From Peribacillus acanthi (GTDB taxonomy: Bacteria; Bacillota; Bacilli; Bacillales; DSM-1321), in contig NZ_QBBX01000008.1 in NCBI RefSeq assembly GCF_003073175.1, positions 95,116-159,115 of the forward strand: a stretch of DNA of 64,000 bases, read 5' to 3'. Below are positions 51,383-60,344 of the stretch, in pieces. Within the stretch, counting starts at the first letter, position 1, and every line of letters starts with the position of its first letter. The notes under the pieces are model-generated. The model did not search any database. It was not told the origin of the DNA and saw nothing but the letters and a program-made list of their open reading frames with translations. A program made the translations under genes and the position numbers.

Positions 51383-53269
51383 ATGTTTTTAGAAACGGAT
51401 AGGTACATTATGAAACATAAACAAAATCTAATTTTTTTAGTAATCTTATTATTGTCAGTCTCAGGTATTATCATGATTTATCAAAAGCCAGAAACTCCGA
51501 CTCCTTCAAAGGAAGTTTCAGTTCCAGTGGATTCGGAAGAAACTAGCTATGTCACACATGAGTATAATTTGAAGGGTGAGACCGCGTTGAGACTGGATAG
51601 TTGGGTTGGAAATGTGGAAATCAAACCTTCTAACAATGACAAATTAGTAATCAATTTGACTGATAGGTCTGAGAAGTCCGATACCTTTTTCACTATAAAA
51701 GATAATGGTGAGGAAATTATTATTGGTCAAAAGGGAAAAAGTAAAGCGAATCTTACCATTTTAGTCCCTGCCTCTATAGAGGAGATTGGAGGAACCATTG
51801 AAAAGGGGAATTGGTGGGCGTCCTTACCTAGTATCAAAAAATTAAATCTAAAAACAGAGCTGGGGAACGTATCCATTCAATTAGAACAATTAGATGCTAA
51901 AGGAGACTATATCCTTGTATCGGAAATTGGTGCGATCGTGGCTCGATTACCGCAAGGATCAAAGATAAAATTAGGAGCACCGGTAGACTTAGTGAACGTG
52001 GAAGAATCATCCCAGGGAGTGAGATTTTTTGCCCGAGTGGTTAGTGGGGGAATGGCTCTCCCATTCATATACAGTGGGAATATTAAAAAAGAGGATAACC
52101 CAGAACTAGTTCTTCAACCTGAAGAAATGAAAAAGGATTTAGATGTATTATTTACATCTTTAGAAAATACGCATTATGTGTATCAAAGGCGCACTGATGA
52201 GAGTTTAAGGCAACAATCTGTCAATAAGATAACTCAGCCTATGTCTAAGTTGGAATTTTTTCATCTAATTACAGATATCATGGTAAACCTTCATGATGGA
52301 CATACGAATGTAATTGGAATTGGTTTTACAGCCTTTCAAGTCCCGAAAGTTTTTTGGGGGAATGAAGGAATCTTGGTAATGGAAGATAGTGGGGAATTCC
52401 GTTTAGGTGATGAAATCCTATCCGTTGGAGGAAAAAATAAAGAAGAATTATTTTTGTTGGCTAAAGAAATTGTACCTGCTGAACATGATGGTTGGATTCG
52501 TGCTGTTGGATTTGAAAGATTGAGCATAAAACAATTTGCTATGAATCGTGGTTTAATTTCCGAAGAGCAACCAAATCTCCCTATTGTAGTAAAGCGTGGA
52601 AATAAAAAAATAGAGATTTTTGTTAAAGAACGCAAAGTTAGTGAAAGTAGCATAGAGGAAAGGTTGTTTTCGCAAAAGGTGATTCCTCCGTATTCTTGGG
52701 AGATTAAAGATAGGATTGGTATTTTCACACTTAACCAGAGTATAGCCTCTGAGGGGTATAGGGAGTCATTAAGAGAATTCTTTAAAGAAGTGCATAAACA
52801 AAATGTAAAAAAAATAGCTGTAGATATACGAGAGAATACAGGTGGGTCAGATTTAACTATTGATTGGTTTATCGCTCACTTGAATGTCAATCAGTATAAA
52901 AATATTGGCGATGTAATCACCAAGAATGAAAAAGTGTCTGATATAAGAAGTTTTAATGGAAAAGTGTACTTACTAACTTCACACAAGACATTCAGTTCTG
53001 GTTCAGATTTTGCAACTGTGTTTAAGGCCAATAATCTAGGAAAGATTATTGGGCAATCACCAGGGAACAATGCATCTTTTGGAGGAAATATTCAAAACGT
53101 ATATTTGGACCAAAGTGGTTTGACAGCTGTTATTCCAACCAACCATGCTAAGGCCCCGTTACCTTCAAATGAACAATACGTCCCAATAAAGCCGGATATT
53201 GAAGTTGAATGGACAAAAGCTTCCTTGTTGAAAAAATCAGATCCTTGGGTGGATGTGATTCGGAATTAA
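51383..53269 (+). CDS. Membrane-anchored DUF4097-like / S41 peptidase fusion
   Basis: A 628-residue protein with a signal anchor (about 16-33), a beta-rich DUF4097/adhesin-like domain (about 60-230; LRLDSWVGNVEIKPSN, LNLKTELGNVSIQLEQL) and a C-terminal S41 peptidase domain (about 248-610). In the latter are VNLHDGHTNVI (304-307), a PDZ-like LGDEILSVGG, AVDIRENTGGSDLTI and KTFSSGSDFATVF, where the nucleophile serine would be S538 or S539. It should act outside the membrane. The start is uncertain: ATG at 51383 or at 51410; neither has a strong ribosome site. I know no named homologue. Confidence 0.75.
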   Translation: MFLETDRYIMKHKQNLIFLVILLLSVSGIIMIYQKPETPTPSKEVSVPVDSEETSYVTHEYNLKGETALRLDSWVGNVEIKPSNNDKLVINLTDRSEKSDTFFTIKDNGEEIIIGQKGKSKANLTILVPASIEEIGGTIEKGNWWASLPSIKKLNLKTELGNVSIQLEQLDAKGDYILVSEIGAIVARLPQGSKIKLGAPVDLVNVEESSQGVRFFARVVSGGMALPFIYSGNIKKEDNPELVLQPEEMKKDLDVLFTSLENTHYVYQRRTDESLRQQSVNKITQPMSKLEFFHLITDIMVNLHDGHTNVIGIGFTAFQVPKVFWGNEGILVMEDSGEFRLGDEILSVGGKNKEELFLLAKEIVPAEHDGWIRAVGFERLSIKQFAMNRGLISEEQPNLPIVVKRGNKKIEIFVKERKVSESSIEERLFSQKVIPPYSWEIKDRIGIFTLNQSIASEGYRESLREFFKEVHKQNVKKIAVDIRENTGGSDLTIDWFIAHLNVNQYKNIGDVITKNEKVSDIRSFNGKVYLLTSHKTFSSGSDFATVFKANNLGKIIGQSPGNNASFGGNIQNVYLDQSGLTAVIPTNHAKAPLPSNEQYVPIKPDIEVEWTKASLLKKSDPWVDVIRN

Positions 53270-53311
53270 ACAAAAATGCAGACTGAGTAATCAGCCTGCA
53301 TTTTTGTTATT
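53269..53311. terminator. Bidirectional terminator between S41 gene and yuzA
   Basis: AACAAAAATGCAG/CTGCATTTTTGTT stem with inner CT/AG pairs, between convergent genes. Confidence 0.87.
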
Positions 53312-53540
53312 TTGTTGGTCTTGCTTCGGGTTCACGTTCAAATTCTTCACTCGGTTTAAACAGTAAACCAAGGTTGATTAGACCTGCAATTCCGACTAAA
53401 CCATAAATAATACGTGCTAGAGCGCTATCTTGACCGCCAAAAATGGCAGCTACTAAATCAAATTGGAAAAATCCAATTAACCCCCAGTTTACTGCACCGA
53501 TGATAGTTAAAACAAGTGCAATGCGTTGAATTCCACTCAT
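53307..53540 (-). CDS. yuzA: DUF378 family protein YuzA
   Basis: A 77-residue two-span membrane protein of the DUF378 family. VLTIIGAVNWGLIGFFQFDLVAAIFGG and IIYGLVGIAGLINL are the two family blocks (spread over residues about 10-60). Function unknown. AAGGAGGATTATCACC precedes the ATG. B. subtilis YuzA lies in the same yug neighbourhood. Confidence 0.9.
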   Translation of the reverse strand: MSGIQRIALVLTIIGAVNWGLIGFFQFDLVAAIFGGQDSALARIIYGLVGIAGLINLGLLFKPSEEFEREPEARPTK

Positions 53541-53684
53541 GGTGATAATCCTCCTTAAGTATGTTTCATTTACTTTTAGAATGTATCCCAGAGAGAATTA
53601 TATACATGGAGGAAAAATTTTTTTAGGACATATTTTTTGTATTTGAGAGGGTAGATGTACATAATGAAAAGTGGAGGTGCGAAA

Positions 53685-54848
53685 ATGCAAAGTTTTATTT
53701 ATAGAAATCCGACTAAATTAATTTTTGGTAAAGATACATTAATCGAATTGAAGAATGAAATCCCAGAATACGGTAAAAAAATTCTTCTCGTATATGGTGG
53801 AGGAAGCATTAAGAAAAGTGGTTTGTACGATAAGGTGATTGCAGAATTACAGAGTATTGACACAGTAGTGTATGAGTTAGCTGGTGTCGAACCGAATCCA
53901 CGTATTTCTACAGTACGTAAAGGTGTAGAGATTTGTAAAAGTGAAGGAATCGACTTTTTATTAGCAGTTGGCGGCGGTTCAGTCATTGATTGTACAAAAG
54001 CGATTGCTGCTGGTGCAAAATATGAAGGAGATGCTTGGGATATCGTTACAAAAAAAACTGAGGTCAAAGATGCTCTACCTTTTGGCACAGTGTTGACGCT
54101 AGCTGCGACAGGATCGGAAATGAATTCTGGTTCTGTTATCACAAATTGGGAAACGCAGGAGAAGTACGGGTGGGGAAGTCCACTTGTTTATCCGAAGTTT
54201 TCCATCCTTGATCCTACGCATACCTTTACAGTGCCTAAGGACCAAACCATTTATGGAATCGTTGATATGATGTCTCACGTGTTTGAGCAGTATTTCCACC
54301 AAACAACGAACACACCTTTGCAAGACCGTATGTGTGAAGCGGTCTTGAGTACAGTTATTGAAACTGCACCAAAGCTATTGAATGATTTAGAAAACTATGA
54401 GTATCGTGAAACGATTCTATATTCGGGTACAATCGCTCTTAATGGTTATCTTCAAGTGGGTGTTCGAGGAGATTGGGCAACCCATAATATAGAGCATGCG
54501 GTATCAGCTATTCATGATATCCCTCACGCAGGTGGATTAGCTATTCTTTTCCCTAATTGGATGAAACATACGATGCATGAACGAATCGAGCGTTTCACAC
54601 AATTAGCCCTTCGAGTATTTGGGGTTGATCCTGAAGGAAAAACGGATGAACAGATTGCTATAGAAGGAATCGATAAAATTAGTGAGTTCTGGAGTTCGTT
54701 AGGAGCGCCTAACTGCTTAGCAGATTACAATATTGATGAGTCTACGTTGGATTCCATGGCTGATAAAGCGATGGTATATGGAGAGTTTGGGAATTTTAAA
54801 AAATTGACTCGTAAGGATGTTCTAGCTATCTATAGAGCATCATTATAA
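53685..54848 (+). CDS. yugJ: Iron-containing NADH-dependent alcohol (butanol) dehydrogenase
   Basis: A 387-residue group III iron-dependent alcohol dehydrogenase, the length of YugJ. NAD-binding [15 protein letters not shown] and [14 protein letters not shown], and metal ligands in the region [14 protein letters not shown] and [22 protein letters not shown] (histidines), identify the family. The start at 53685 follows GTGGAGGTGCG; ten upstream codons are excluded. Substrate is probably a primary alcohol or aldehyde. Confidence 0.9.
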   Translation: MQSFIYRNPTKLIFGKDTLIELKNEIPEYGKKILLVYGGGSIKKSGLYDKVIAELQSIDTVVYELAGVEPNPRISTVRKGVEICKSEGIDFLLAVGGGSVIDCTKAIAAGAKYEGDAWDIVTKKTEVKDALPFGTVLTLAATGSEMNSGSVITNWETQEKYGWGSPLVYPKFSILDPTHTFTVPKDQTIYGIVDMMSHVFEQYFHQTTNTPLQDRMCEAVLSTVIETAPKLLNDLENYEYRETILYSGTIALNGYLQVGVRGDWATHNIEHAVSAIHDIPHAGGLAILFPNWMKHTMHERIERFTQLALRVFGVDPEGKTDEQIAIEGIDKISEFWSSLGAPNCLADYNIDESTLDSMADKAMVYGEFGNFKKLTRKDVLAIYRASL

Positions 54849-54858
54849 AAATTATGTC

Positions 54859-54898
54859 AGGATGGTCTAGGTTGGCAGTTAAACCTGACCATCCTTTT
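54859..54898 (+). terminator. Intrinsic terminator of yugJ
   Basis: AGGATGGTCTAGGTT and AACCTGACCATCCTTTT pair with one mismatch. Confidence 0.82.
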
Positions 54899-54983
54899 CG
54901 ATTAAACTTTACCATGTTTTCTTGATTATATATGAGTCATTGGTTAAAGTGATTATGTAAATCTTTATAGTTGGAGGGTTCAG

Positions 54984-56330
54984 ATGACGCACATTCAATT
55001 TGATTATTCAAAAGCATTGTCTTTTTTTGGTGAACATGAACTTACATATTTGCGTGATGCGGTAAAGGTAGCACATCACTCTTTACATGAAAAAACAGGT
55101 GCTGGAAACGACTTTTTAGGCTGGGTTGAGCTGCCTACTAACTATGATAAAGAAGAATTTGACCGAATTCAAAAGGCTGCAGAAAAGATCAAAAATGATT
55201 CTGAAATTCTAATTGTTATTGGGATTGGTGGATCGTATTTAGGCGCAAGAGCGGCTATCGAAATGCTGGGGCACAGTTTTTATAATGTGCTTTCAAAAGA
55301 GCAACGAAAAACGCCACAAATCGTATTTGCAGGCAATAATATCTCCTCTTCCTATATGAAGGATTTGATGGATGTTCTAAAGGATAAGGATTTTTCAGTT
55401 AATGTAATTTCTAAATCGGGTACTACTACAGAACCTGCTATTGCGTTCCGTATTTTCAAGAAAATGTTAGAAGAGAAATATGGTGTTGAGGAAGCTCGTA
55501 AACGGATTTATGCAACAACTGATAAAGCTCGAGGTGCTTTAAAGACGTTAGCAGATGAAGAAGGTTATGAAACGTTCGTCATTCCTGATGATGTCGGTGG
55601 TAGATATTCTGTCTTAACGGCAGTAGGATTACTGCCGATTGCTGTAGGTGGAGTGGACATCGAAAGCATGATGAATGGTGCAAGTGCAGCTCAAGAAGAA
55701 TATAGCTCTTCTGAGTTAGAGGTGAATGCTGCATATCAATACGCAGTTGTTAGAAATGCTCTTTATAATAAAGGGAAAACAATCGAAATGCTGATAAATT
55801 ATGAGCCAGGACTCCAATACTTCTCGGAATGGTGGAAGCAGCTTTTTGGAGAATCGGAAGGTAAAGATCAAAAAGGAATTTTCCCTGCATCTGCGAACTT
55901 CTCGACAGATCTTCATTCATTAGGACAATATGTTCAAGAAGGCAGACGTGATCTATTTGAGACCATCATCAAAGTTGAAAAGCCACGTCATGAACTTACA
56001 ATTGAGGAAGAGAAAAGTGATTTAGATGGGCTAAATTATTTGGCTGGTAAAACAGTAGATTTTGTTAATAATAAAGCATTTGAGGGTACGATGCTTGCAC
56101 ATACTGACGGTGGGGTGCCTAATTTAATTGTAAGTATTCCAGCGATGGACGCATACACTTTCGGATACCTTGTATACTTCTTTGAAAAAGCATGTGCGAT
56201 GAGCGGCTATTTATTAGGGGTCAATCCATTTGATCAACCAGGTGTAGAAGCGTACAAAGTAAACATGTTTGCTTTACTTGGAAAACCTGGGTACGAAGAA
56301 AAGAAAGCGGAATTAGAAAAAAGATTATAA
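54984..56330 (+). CDS. pgi: Glucose-6-phosphate isomerase
   Basis: A 448-residue phosphoglucose isomerase interconverting glucose-6-phosphate and fructose-6-phosphate. [17 protein letters not shown] and [16 protein letters not shown] bind sugar phosphate, [14 protein letters not shown] carries the first PGI signature, and [18 protein letters not shown] with the catalytic glutamate/lysine region follows. Length is that of the short Firmicute enzyme. TTGGAGGGTT precedes the ATG. Monocistronic. Confidence 0.96.
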   Translation: MTHIQFDYSKALSFFGEHELTYLRDAVKVAHHSLHEKTGAGNDFLGWVELPTNYDKEEFDRIQKAAEKIKNDSEILIVIGIGGSYLGARAAIEMLGHSFYNVLSKEQRKTPQIVFAGNNISSSYMKDLMDVLKDKDFSVNVISKSGTTTEPAIAFRIFKKMLEEKYGVEEARKRIYATTDKARGALKTLADEEGYETFVIPDDVGGRYSVLTAVGLLPIAVGGVDIESMMNGASAAQEEYSSSELEVNAAYQYAVVRNALYNKGKTIEMLINYEPGLQYFSEWWKQLFGESEGKDQKGIFPASANFSTDLHSLGQYVQEGRRDLFETIIKVEKPRHELTIEEEKSDLDGLNYLAGKTVDFVNNKAFEGTMLAHTDGGVPNLIVSIPAMDAYTFGYLVYFFEKACAMSGYLLGVNPFDQPGVEAYKVNMFALLGKPGYEEKKAELEKRL

Positions 56331-56337
56331 TCGATTT

Positions 56338-56368
56338 GGGAACTAGGGGCTATTCTAGTTCCCTTTTT
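56338..56368 (+). terminator. Intrinsic terminator of pgi
   Basis: GGGAACTAG/CTAGTTCCC perfect stem with an 8-base loop and TTTTT tail. Confidence 0.87.
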
Positions 56369-56393
56369 AAAATAGAATTTTGGATTTTCGACA

Positions 56394-56498
56394 AGTTGGG
56401 ATTAAAGTGTTAGGAGTCGGGAATATATTGCGGAAAGTCGGGAAAATATTATTCGAAGTTAGGATTATCTGACAGCAAGTCGGGAATAACCATAGGCA
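56394..56498 (+). repeat. Five-unit 21 bp tandem repeat
   Basis: Units start at 56394, 56415, 56436, 56457 and 56478, exactly 21 bases apart. The conserved head is AGTCGGGAATA or AGTTGGGATTA, followed by about ten variable bases. It fills the pgi-yugN gap; no gene or terminator is seen in it. Confidence 0.8.
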
Positions 56499-56592
56499 TA
56501 CGGCTTTTTCAGCCATGCTTGCTCTTCGTTTCTTTGTTTTATTTTCCGAGTTTTGGTTATCCTAAGGGAAAATGCTACAAGGAGTGAGCAGA

Positions 56593-56997
56593 GTGATTGA
56601 AATTCCATCAAGGATCGAAGGGAAAACGTATACCTTATATGATTTGGAACAGAAGCTAAAACCAGCAGGTTATGATATAGGTGGGAACTGGGATTATGAC
56701 CACGGATATTTTGATTATAAAATAGATAGTGAAGTTGGTTATCAATACTTAAGGGTTCCTTTTACATCCATAGATGGACAGCTGGATGCGAGGGGAGCAA
56801 CCGTGAGAATGGGGCGTCCATTATTATTATCCCACAAGTATCAAATTGGTTTAGATGATAATGCGGACTCAGGGAATTTTTCTGCTTCATTCAATCAATT
56901 TTCTGAGCCTCAGGATCCTGATGCGACTTTCCCTGAAAAATACATCGACCTTGGCAAAGAACTTGTGAAAGAACTGGAAACCTTATTAGGGATTTAA
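56593..56997 (+). CDS. yugN: YugN-like family protein
   Basis: A 134-residue cytoplasmic protein of the YugN-like family, function unknown. GGNWDYDHGYFDYKID and YLRVPFTSIDGQLD are typical of it. The GTG at 56593 is chosen over an ATG at 56572 because AAGGAG lies between them, 8 bases before the GTG. Between pgi and yugO as in B. subtilis. Confidence 0.82.
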   Translation: MIEIPSRIEGKTYTLYDLEQKLKPAGYDIGGNWDYDHGYFDYKIDSEVGYQYLRVPFTSIDGQLDARGATVRMGRPLLLSHKYQIGLDDNADSGNFSASFNQFSEPQDPDATFPEKYIDLGKELVKELETLLGI

Positions 56998-57004
56998 TCG
57001 GTTT

Positions 57005-57039
57005 AAAGACCGCTAGCAAAAAATGGGCTAGCGGTCTTT
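57005..57039. terminator. Bidirectional terminator between yugN and yugO
   Basis: AAAGACCGCTAGC/GCTAGCGGTCTTT perfect stem with a 9-base loop. Confidence 0.88.
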
Positions 57040-57040
57040 A

Positions 57041-57811
57041 TTAATTAGTTAATTCTTTTAATTGGTCTAAAATCACTTTACTGCTGATTGAATTCGTTTG
57101 GATGATACGGTCAGCACCAGCCCGGTATGCATTAGCGACTTGGTCTGTCGTTAATATTTCAACAATACAAAAAATTCTTGGGTTTAACCCTTTTACTGAA
57201 AGTAGGGCAAGAATGGAAAACATATCTGTTTGGAATTCGTTTTGTTGGAAGTCTGCCGTGATAATTACACTCTCGGCGCTTTGGACATTTGCCTTTTTTA
57301 AAATCTCGTCTGAAGTGGCATTCCCTTTGATAAAATGAACGTCCTTTTTTCTTAGGGGATGATCTTGAAGTGTTTGATCGATTAATACGATGGATGGATG
57401 TGTTTGCCTTTCTAGAAGAGCATCAATAATGACTCGAGACCTTTCGTTCCAACCTACAACAATCGTGTGATCTTTTCTATTATAATCAAGCTTTCCGTGC
57501 ATAAAACTCTCCTCCGATTTTACGGCGATTGCAGCTAGGCTTACAAAATATGTGGTGACGAATCCAGCGCCTGTAATGATTAACAGCACCCCTACCACTT
57601 GGCCTGCGACAGTTTTAGGAGCATAATCGCCAAATCCCACTGTAGAAGTTGTAACAACTGCCCACCAAATTCCTTCCCAATATGTAGGGAAACTTTCTGG
57701 CTCAATATAATGAATTATCCATCCAAAAAAGCAAATTAATATGCTCACAATTACAAATAAACGTAAAAGAGTTGGAACTCTTGACGTGATGTATCTGACT
57801 AATCCTAACAT
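57041..57811 (-). CDS. yugO: Potassium channel YugO
   Basis: A 256-residue two-span K+ channel with a cytoplasmic RCK/TrkA-N domain. The selectivity filter is TTSTVGFGD (about residues 55-63) between spans at about 15-35 and 70-95. The RCK part begins HTIVVGWNERSRVIIDALL and ends with ADRIIQTNSISSKVIL. In B. subtilis YugO carries electrical signals in biofilms. The start at 57811 follows GAAGGTGG at 7 bases; codons further upstream are unlikely. Confidence 0.92.
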   Translation of the reverse strand: MLGLVRYITSRVPTLLRLFVIVSILICFFGWIIHYIEPESFPTYWEGIWWAVVTTSTVGFGDYAPKTVAGQVVGVLLIITGAGFVTTYFVSLAAIAVKSEESFMHGKLDYNRKDHTIVVGWNERSRVIIDALLERQTHPSIVLIDQTLQDHPLRKKDVHFIKGNATSDEILKKANVQSAESVIITADFQQNEFQTDMFSILALLSVKGLNPRIFCIVEILTTDQVANAYRAGADRIIQTNSISSKVILDQLKELTN

Positions 57812-57896
57812 TGCCATTCCACCTTCAACATGCTTCTCCCCATTATGTTCAAATATTAATGAAAACATAAGGGAGGATTATAAAAATGTAGGTTTA

Positions 57897-57913
57897 TGTA
57901 AGGTTATTTAACA
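57897..57913 (+). promoter_or_regulatory. TnrA/GlnR box 1
   Basis: TGTAAGGTTATTTAACA fits TGTNAN7TNACA in every fixed position. It lies about 130 bases before the ammonium transporter start, an activating distance. Confidence 0.65.
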
Positions 57914-57999
57914 TGAATTCATTAATTTTTCTAATAATTTTGAAAAATTAGTTGATTTTTTTTAATATCGATAATAATATAAGAAAAATAAGAAGTTTA

Positions 58000-58016
58000 T
58001 GTTAGAAAACCTAACA
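58000..58016 (+). promoter_or_regulatory. TnrA/GlnR box 2
   Basis: TGTTAGAAAACCTAACA fits TGTNAN7TNACA perfectly and is also a 7-base inverted repeat. It lies 24 bases before the start codon, probably downstream of the transcript start. Confidence 0.65.
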
Positions 58017-58039
58017 TAAGGGATGGGAGGAAAAAAGAA

Positions 58040-59254
58040 ATGCAAATGGCTGATTCCGTTTTTATGTTTTTGGCAACCTTAATTGTTTGGATTATGACAC
58101 CAGGGATTGCTCTTTTTTATGGTGGGATGGTAAAAAGTAAAAATGTGTTGAGTACCGCGATGCATAGCTATGCTCCAATGGCTGTAGTTTCAATTTTGTG
58201 GGTATTAATAGGCTATTCCATTTCCTTTTCTACAGGTGGAAATGCTTTTTTCGGAAATTTGGATTGGATGGGACTTAAGGGAGTGACTTTTGAACCGAAT
58301 CCTGATTACAGCGAAACGATTCCGCACAATTTATTTATGATGTTTCAAATGACTTTTGCGGTGTTGACAGTAGCAATCATTTCAGGTGCTGTAGCAGAAA
58401 GAATGAAGTTTTCAGCATTCATTTTATTTACTATCATTTGGTCAGTGATTGTCTATGCTCCTGTTGCCCACTGGGTTTGGGGTGTAGGAGGTTGGCTGCG
58501 TGAATTAGGGGCATTGGATTTTGCTGGTGGTAACGTCGTCCATATTTCTTCTGGAGTTACAGGGTTGGTATTAGCGATTATGCTAGGAAAAAGAAAAGAA
58601 GCCCACGAAAGTGGTCCTCATAACATTCCATTAACTGTACTTGGTGCTACCTTAATCTGGTTTGGTTGGTATGGTTTTAATGTAGGAAGTACATTAACCT
58701 TGAATGAAGTTGCCATGGTTGTCTTTATCAATACTGCCGTTGCTGCAGCAGCTGGGATATTAGGTTGGATTTTGGTGGAGTGGTTGATAAATCGTAAGCC
58801 GACGATGGTTGGATCACTTTCAGGTGCGATTGCAGGTCTAGTTGCCATAACGCCTGCATGTGGATTTGTAACACCAGCATCGTCTATCCTAATTGGTTTG
58901 ATTAGTGGAGCCGTTTGCTTTTGGGGAGTTATTTTCTTGAAGAAGAAATTAGGTTACGATGATGCCCTTGATGCCTTTGGACTACACGGGATTGGCGGTA
59001 CTTGGGGAGGAATTGCAACAGGATTATTTGCAACAACATCGGTGAACGAGGCAGGTGCAAATGGTTTATTGTATGGAGATGCAAGCCTTATCTGGAAACA
59101 ACTCGTTGCGGTGCTAGCAACATACGTATTTGTAGCAGTAGTGACGTTTGTAATTGTGAAAGTAATCCACGTACTTGTACCAATTCGAGTGAACGAGGAA
59201 GAAGAGAAGGTAGGTCTTGACCTAACTCTACATGGAGAAAAGGCTTATCATTAA
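58040..59254 (+). CDS. amtB: Ammonium transporter (Amt family)
   Basis: A 404-residue Amt channel with 11 predicted spans that takes up ammonium. MTPGIALFYGGMVKSKNVL, FQMTFAVLTVAIISGAVAER and FGLHGIGGTWGGIATGLFAT are family signatures; the pore histidines lie in APVAHWVWG and LHGIGG. GGGAGG precedes the ATG. Two perfect TnrA/GlnR boxes stand upstream. No glnK/nrgB PII gene follows; a terminator does. Called NrgA in B. subtilis. Confidence 0.94.
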   Translation: MQMADSVFMFLATLIVWIMTPGIALFYGGMVKSKNVLSTAMHSYAPMAVVSILWVLIGYSISFSTGGNAFFGNLDWMGLKGVTFEPNPDYSETIPHNLFMMFQMTFAVLTVAIISGAVAERMKFSAFILFTIIWSVIVYAPVAHWVWGVGGWLRELGALDFAGGNVVHISSGVTGLVLAIMLGKRKEAHESGPHNIPLTVLGATLIWFGWYGFNVGSTLTLNEVAMVVFINTAVAAAAGILGWILVEWLINRKPTMVGSLSGAIAGLVAITPACGFVTPASSILIGLISGAVCFWGVIFLKKKLGYDDALDAFGLHGIGGTWGGIATGLFATTSVNEAGANGLLYGDASLIWKQLVAVLATYVFVAVVTFVIVKVIHVLVPIRVNEEEEKVGLDLTLHGEKAYH

Positions 59255-59269
59255 AAAGCGTGTTAAATG

Positions 59270-59308
59270 TAGCAGAGTGATTCTTTGTAGAGATTGCTCT
59301 GCTTTTTT
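59270..59308 (+). terminator. Intrinsic terminator of amtB
   Basis: AGCAGAGTGATTC and GAGATTGCTCTGCT pair with mismatches, followed by TTTTTT. Confidence 0.8.
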
Positions 59309-59480
59309 GTTTTTGAAAATTACTAAAATTTGTATTTTTTGTAACGTAAAAAATGGTATTTCGTCTAATGTTTGTAAGCGCGCTATTAAGCCTCTGTTTT
59401 TTTAAAATTATCGAAAACTCTTGCAAATATTGGATAATTAAGGAAAAATATAGAAGATAACTTAATGAGGGAGAGTCTAT

Positions 59481-60344
59481 ATGGTAGTGATTCGGATGAT
59501 AGTTTCACTGATTGCTTTAGCATCCAGTATTGTATTTCTATTTGTATTTCCACAATTATTAATGCATGGAGAGAAACCAAAGGATGGAAGAATTACAGGT
59601 GTGGAACCTATTCTGAAGGATTTGTTTGATGGTTTAAAACATCTAGACCTTCAAATGATGATTGATTATTGGAAAGTTCCGATGGTCTATGAGGGTCTCT
59701 CATATACCATGACTTTATTGGTTATTTCTTTATTTGTTACTAGTGTTGTAGGAGTCATTCTTGCGATAGTAATTCACTCTTTACCAGCCAAATGGAGTAC
59801 ATATATTAATAGAGTTTTAAATCTTTTTGAAGGAGTACCGGATCTATTAATTATTTTTGTGTTACAAGTACTAGTAATTGCGTTATATAAAAGTACAGGA
59901 ATTAAGTTTTTGAAATTATACGGAATTGGTCAAACACCATATTTTGTTCCGATATTTATCATTTCCGTGCTACCTGGAATATTTATGACAAAATTCTTTG
60001 TCAAAGTAATAGGTGAAGAATTAAAAAAGGATTATATATTAGTAGCGAAAGCGAAAGGATTAGGAATGGGGCGTTTATTGTTTACACATGTAATACGCAA
60101 TACAGTTCCATTTTATTTATTGCAAGTGCGATTTATTATATGGATGATGTTGTCACAAATCGTTTTGGTTGAATCTTTATTTTCCCTTCATGGTTTTTCG
60201 GATATGGTGTTCTATTCATTATTTAAAAGTGAATATAGTCCTTTAATATTCATAAGTATCCTAACCTATATTGGACCTTTATTGGTAATTGAAATCATTA
60301 TTCGATTCGCCAAAGGACGAAATAGAGAGGTGAATAGTCTATGA
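59481..60344 (+). CDS. Oligopeptide-type ABC permease, OppB-like
   Basis: A 287-residue binding-protein-dependent transport permease with about six spans. The cytoplasmic coupling loop EELKKDYILVAKAKGLGMG (about residues 175-193) is the EAA-like motif of the Opp/Dpp permease group. GAGGGAGAG precedes the ATG. It overlaps the next permease by 4 bases (ATGA). No ATPase or binding protein is encoded nearby, so partners must lie elsewhere. Ligand unknown. Confidence 0.82.
   Translation: MVVIRMIVSLIALASSIVFLFVFPQLLMHGEKPKDGRITGVEPILKDLFDGLKHLDLQMMIDYWKVPMVYEGLSYTMTLLVISLFVTSVVGVILAIVIHSLPAKWSTYINRVLNLFEGVPDLLIIFVLQVLVIALYKSTGIKFLKLYGIGQTPYFVPIFIISVLPGIFMTKFFVKVIGEELKKDYILVAKAKGLGMGRLLFTHVIRNTVPFYLLQVRFIIWMMLSQIVLVESLFSLHGFSDMVFYSLFKSEYSPLIFISILTYIGPLLVIEIIIRFAKGRNREVNSL

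Noticed and set aside
59371-59390. Catabolite-responsive element (TGTAAGCGCGC...)
   Set aside because: The left half fits cre but the right half does not; several fixed positions fail.
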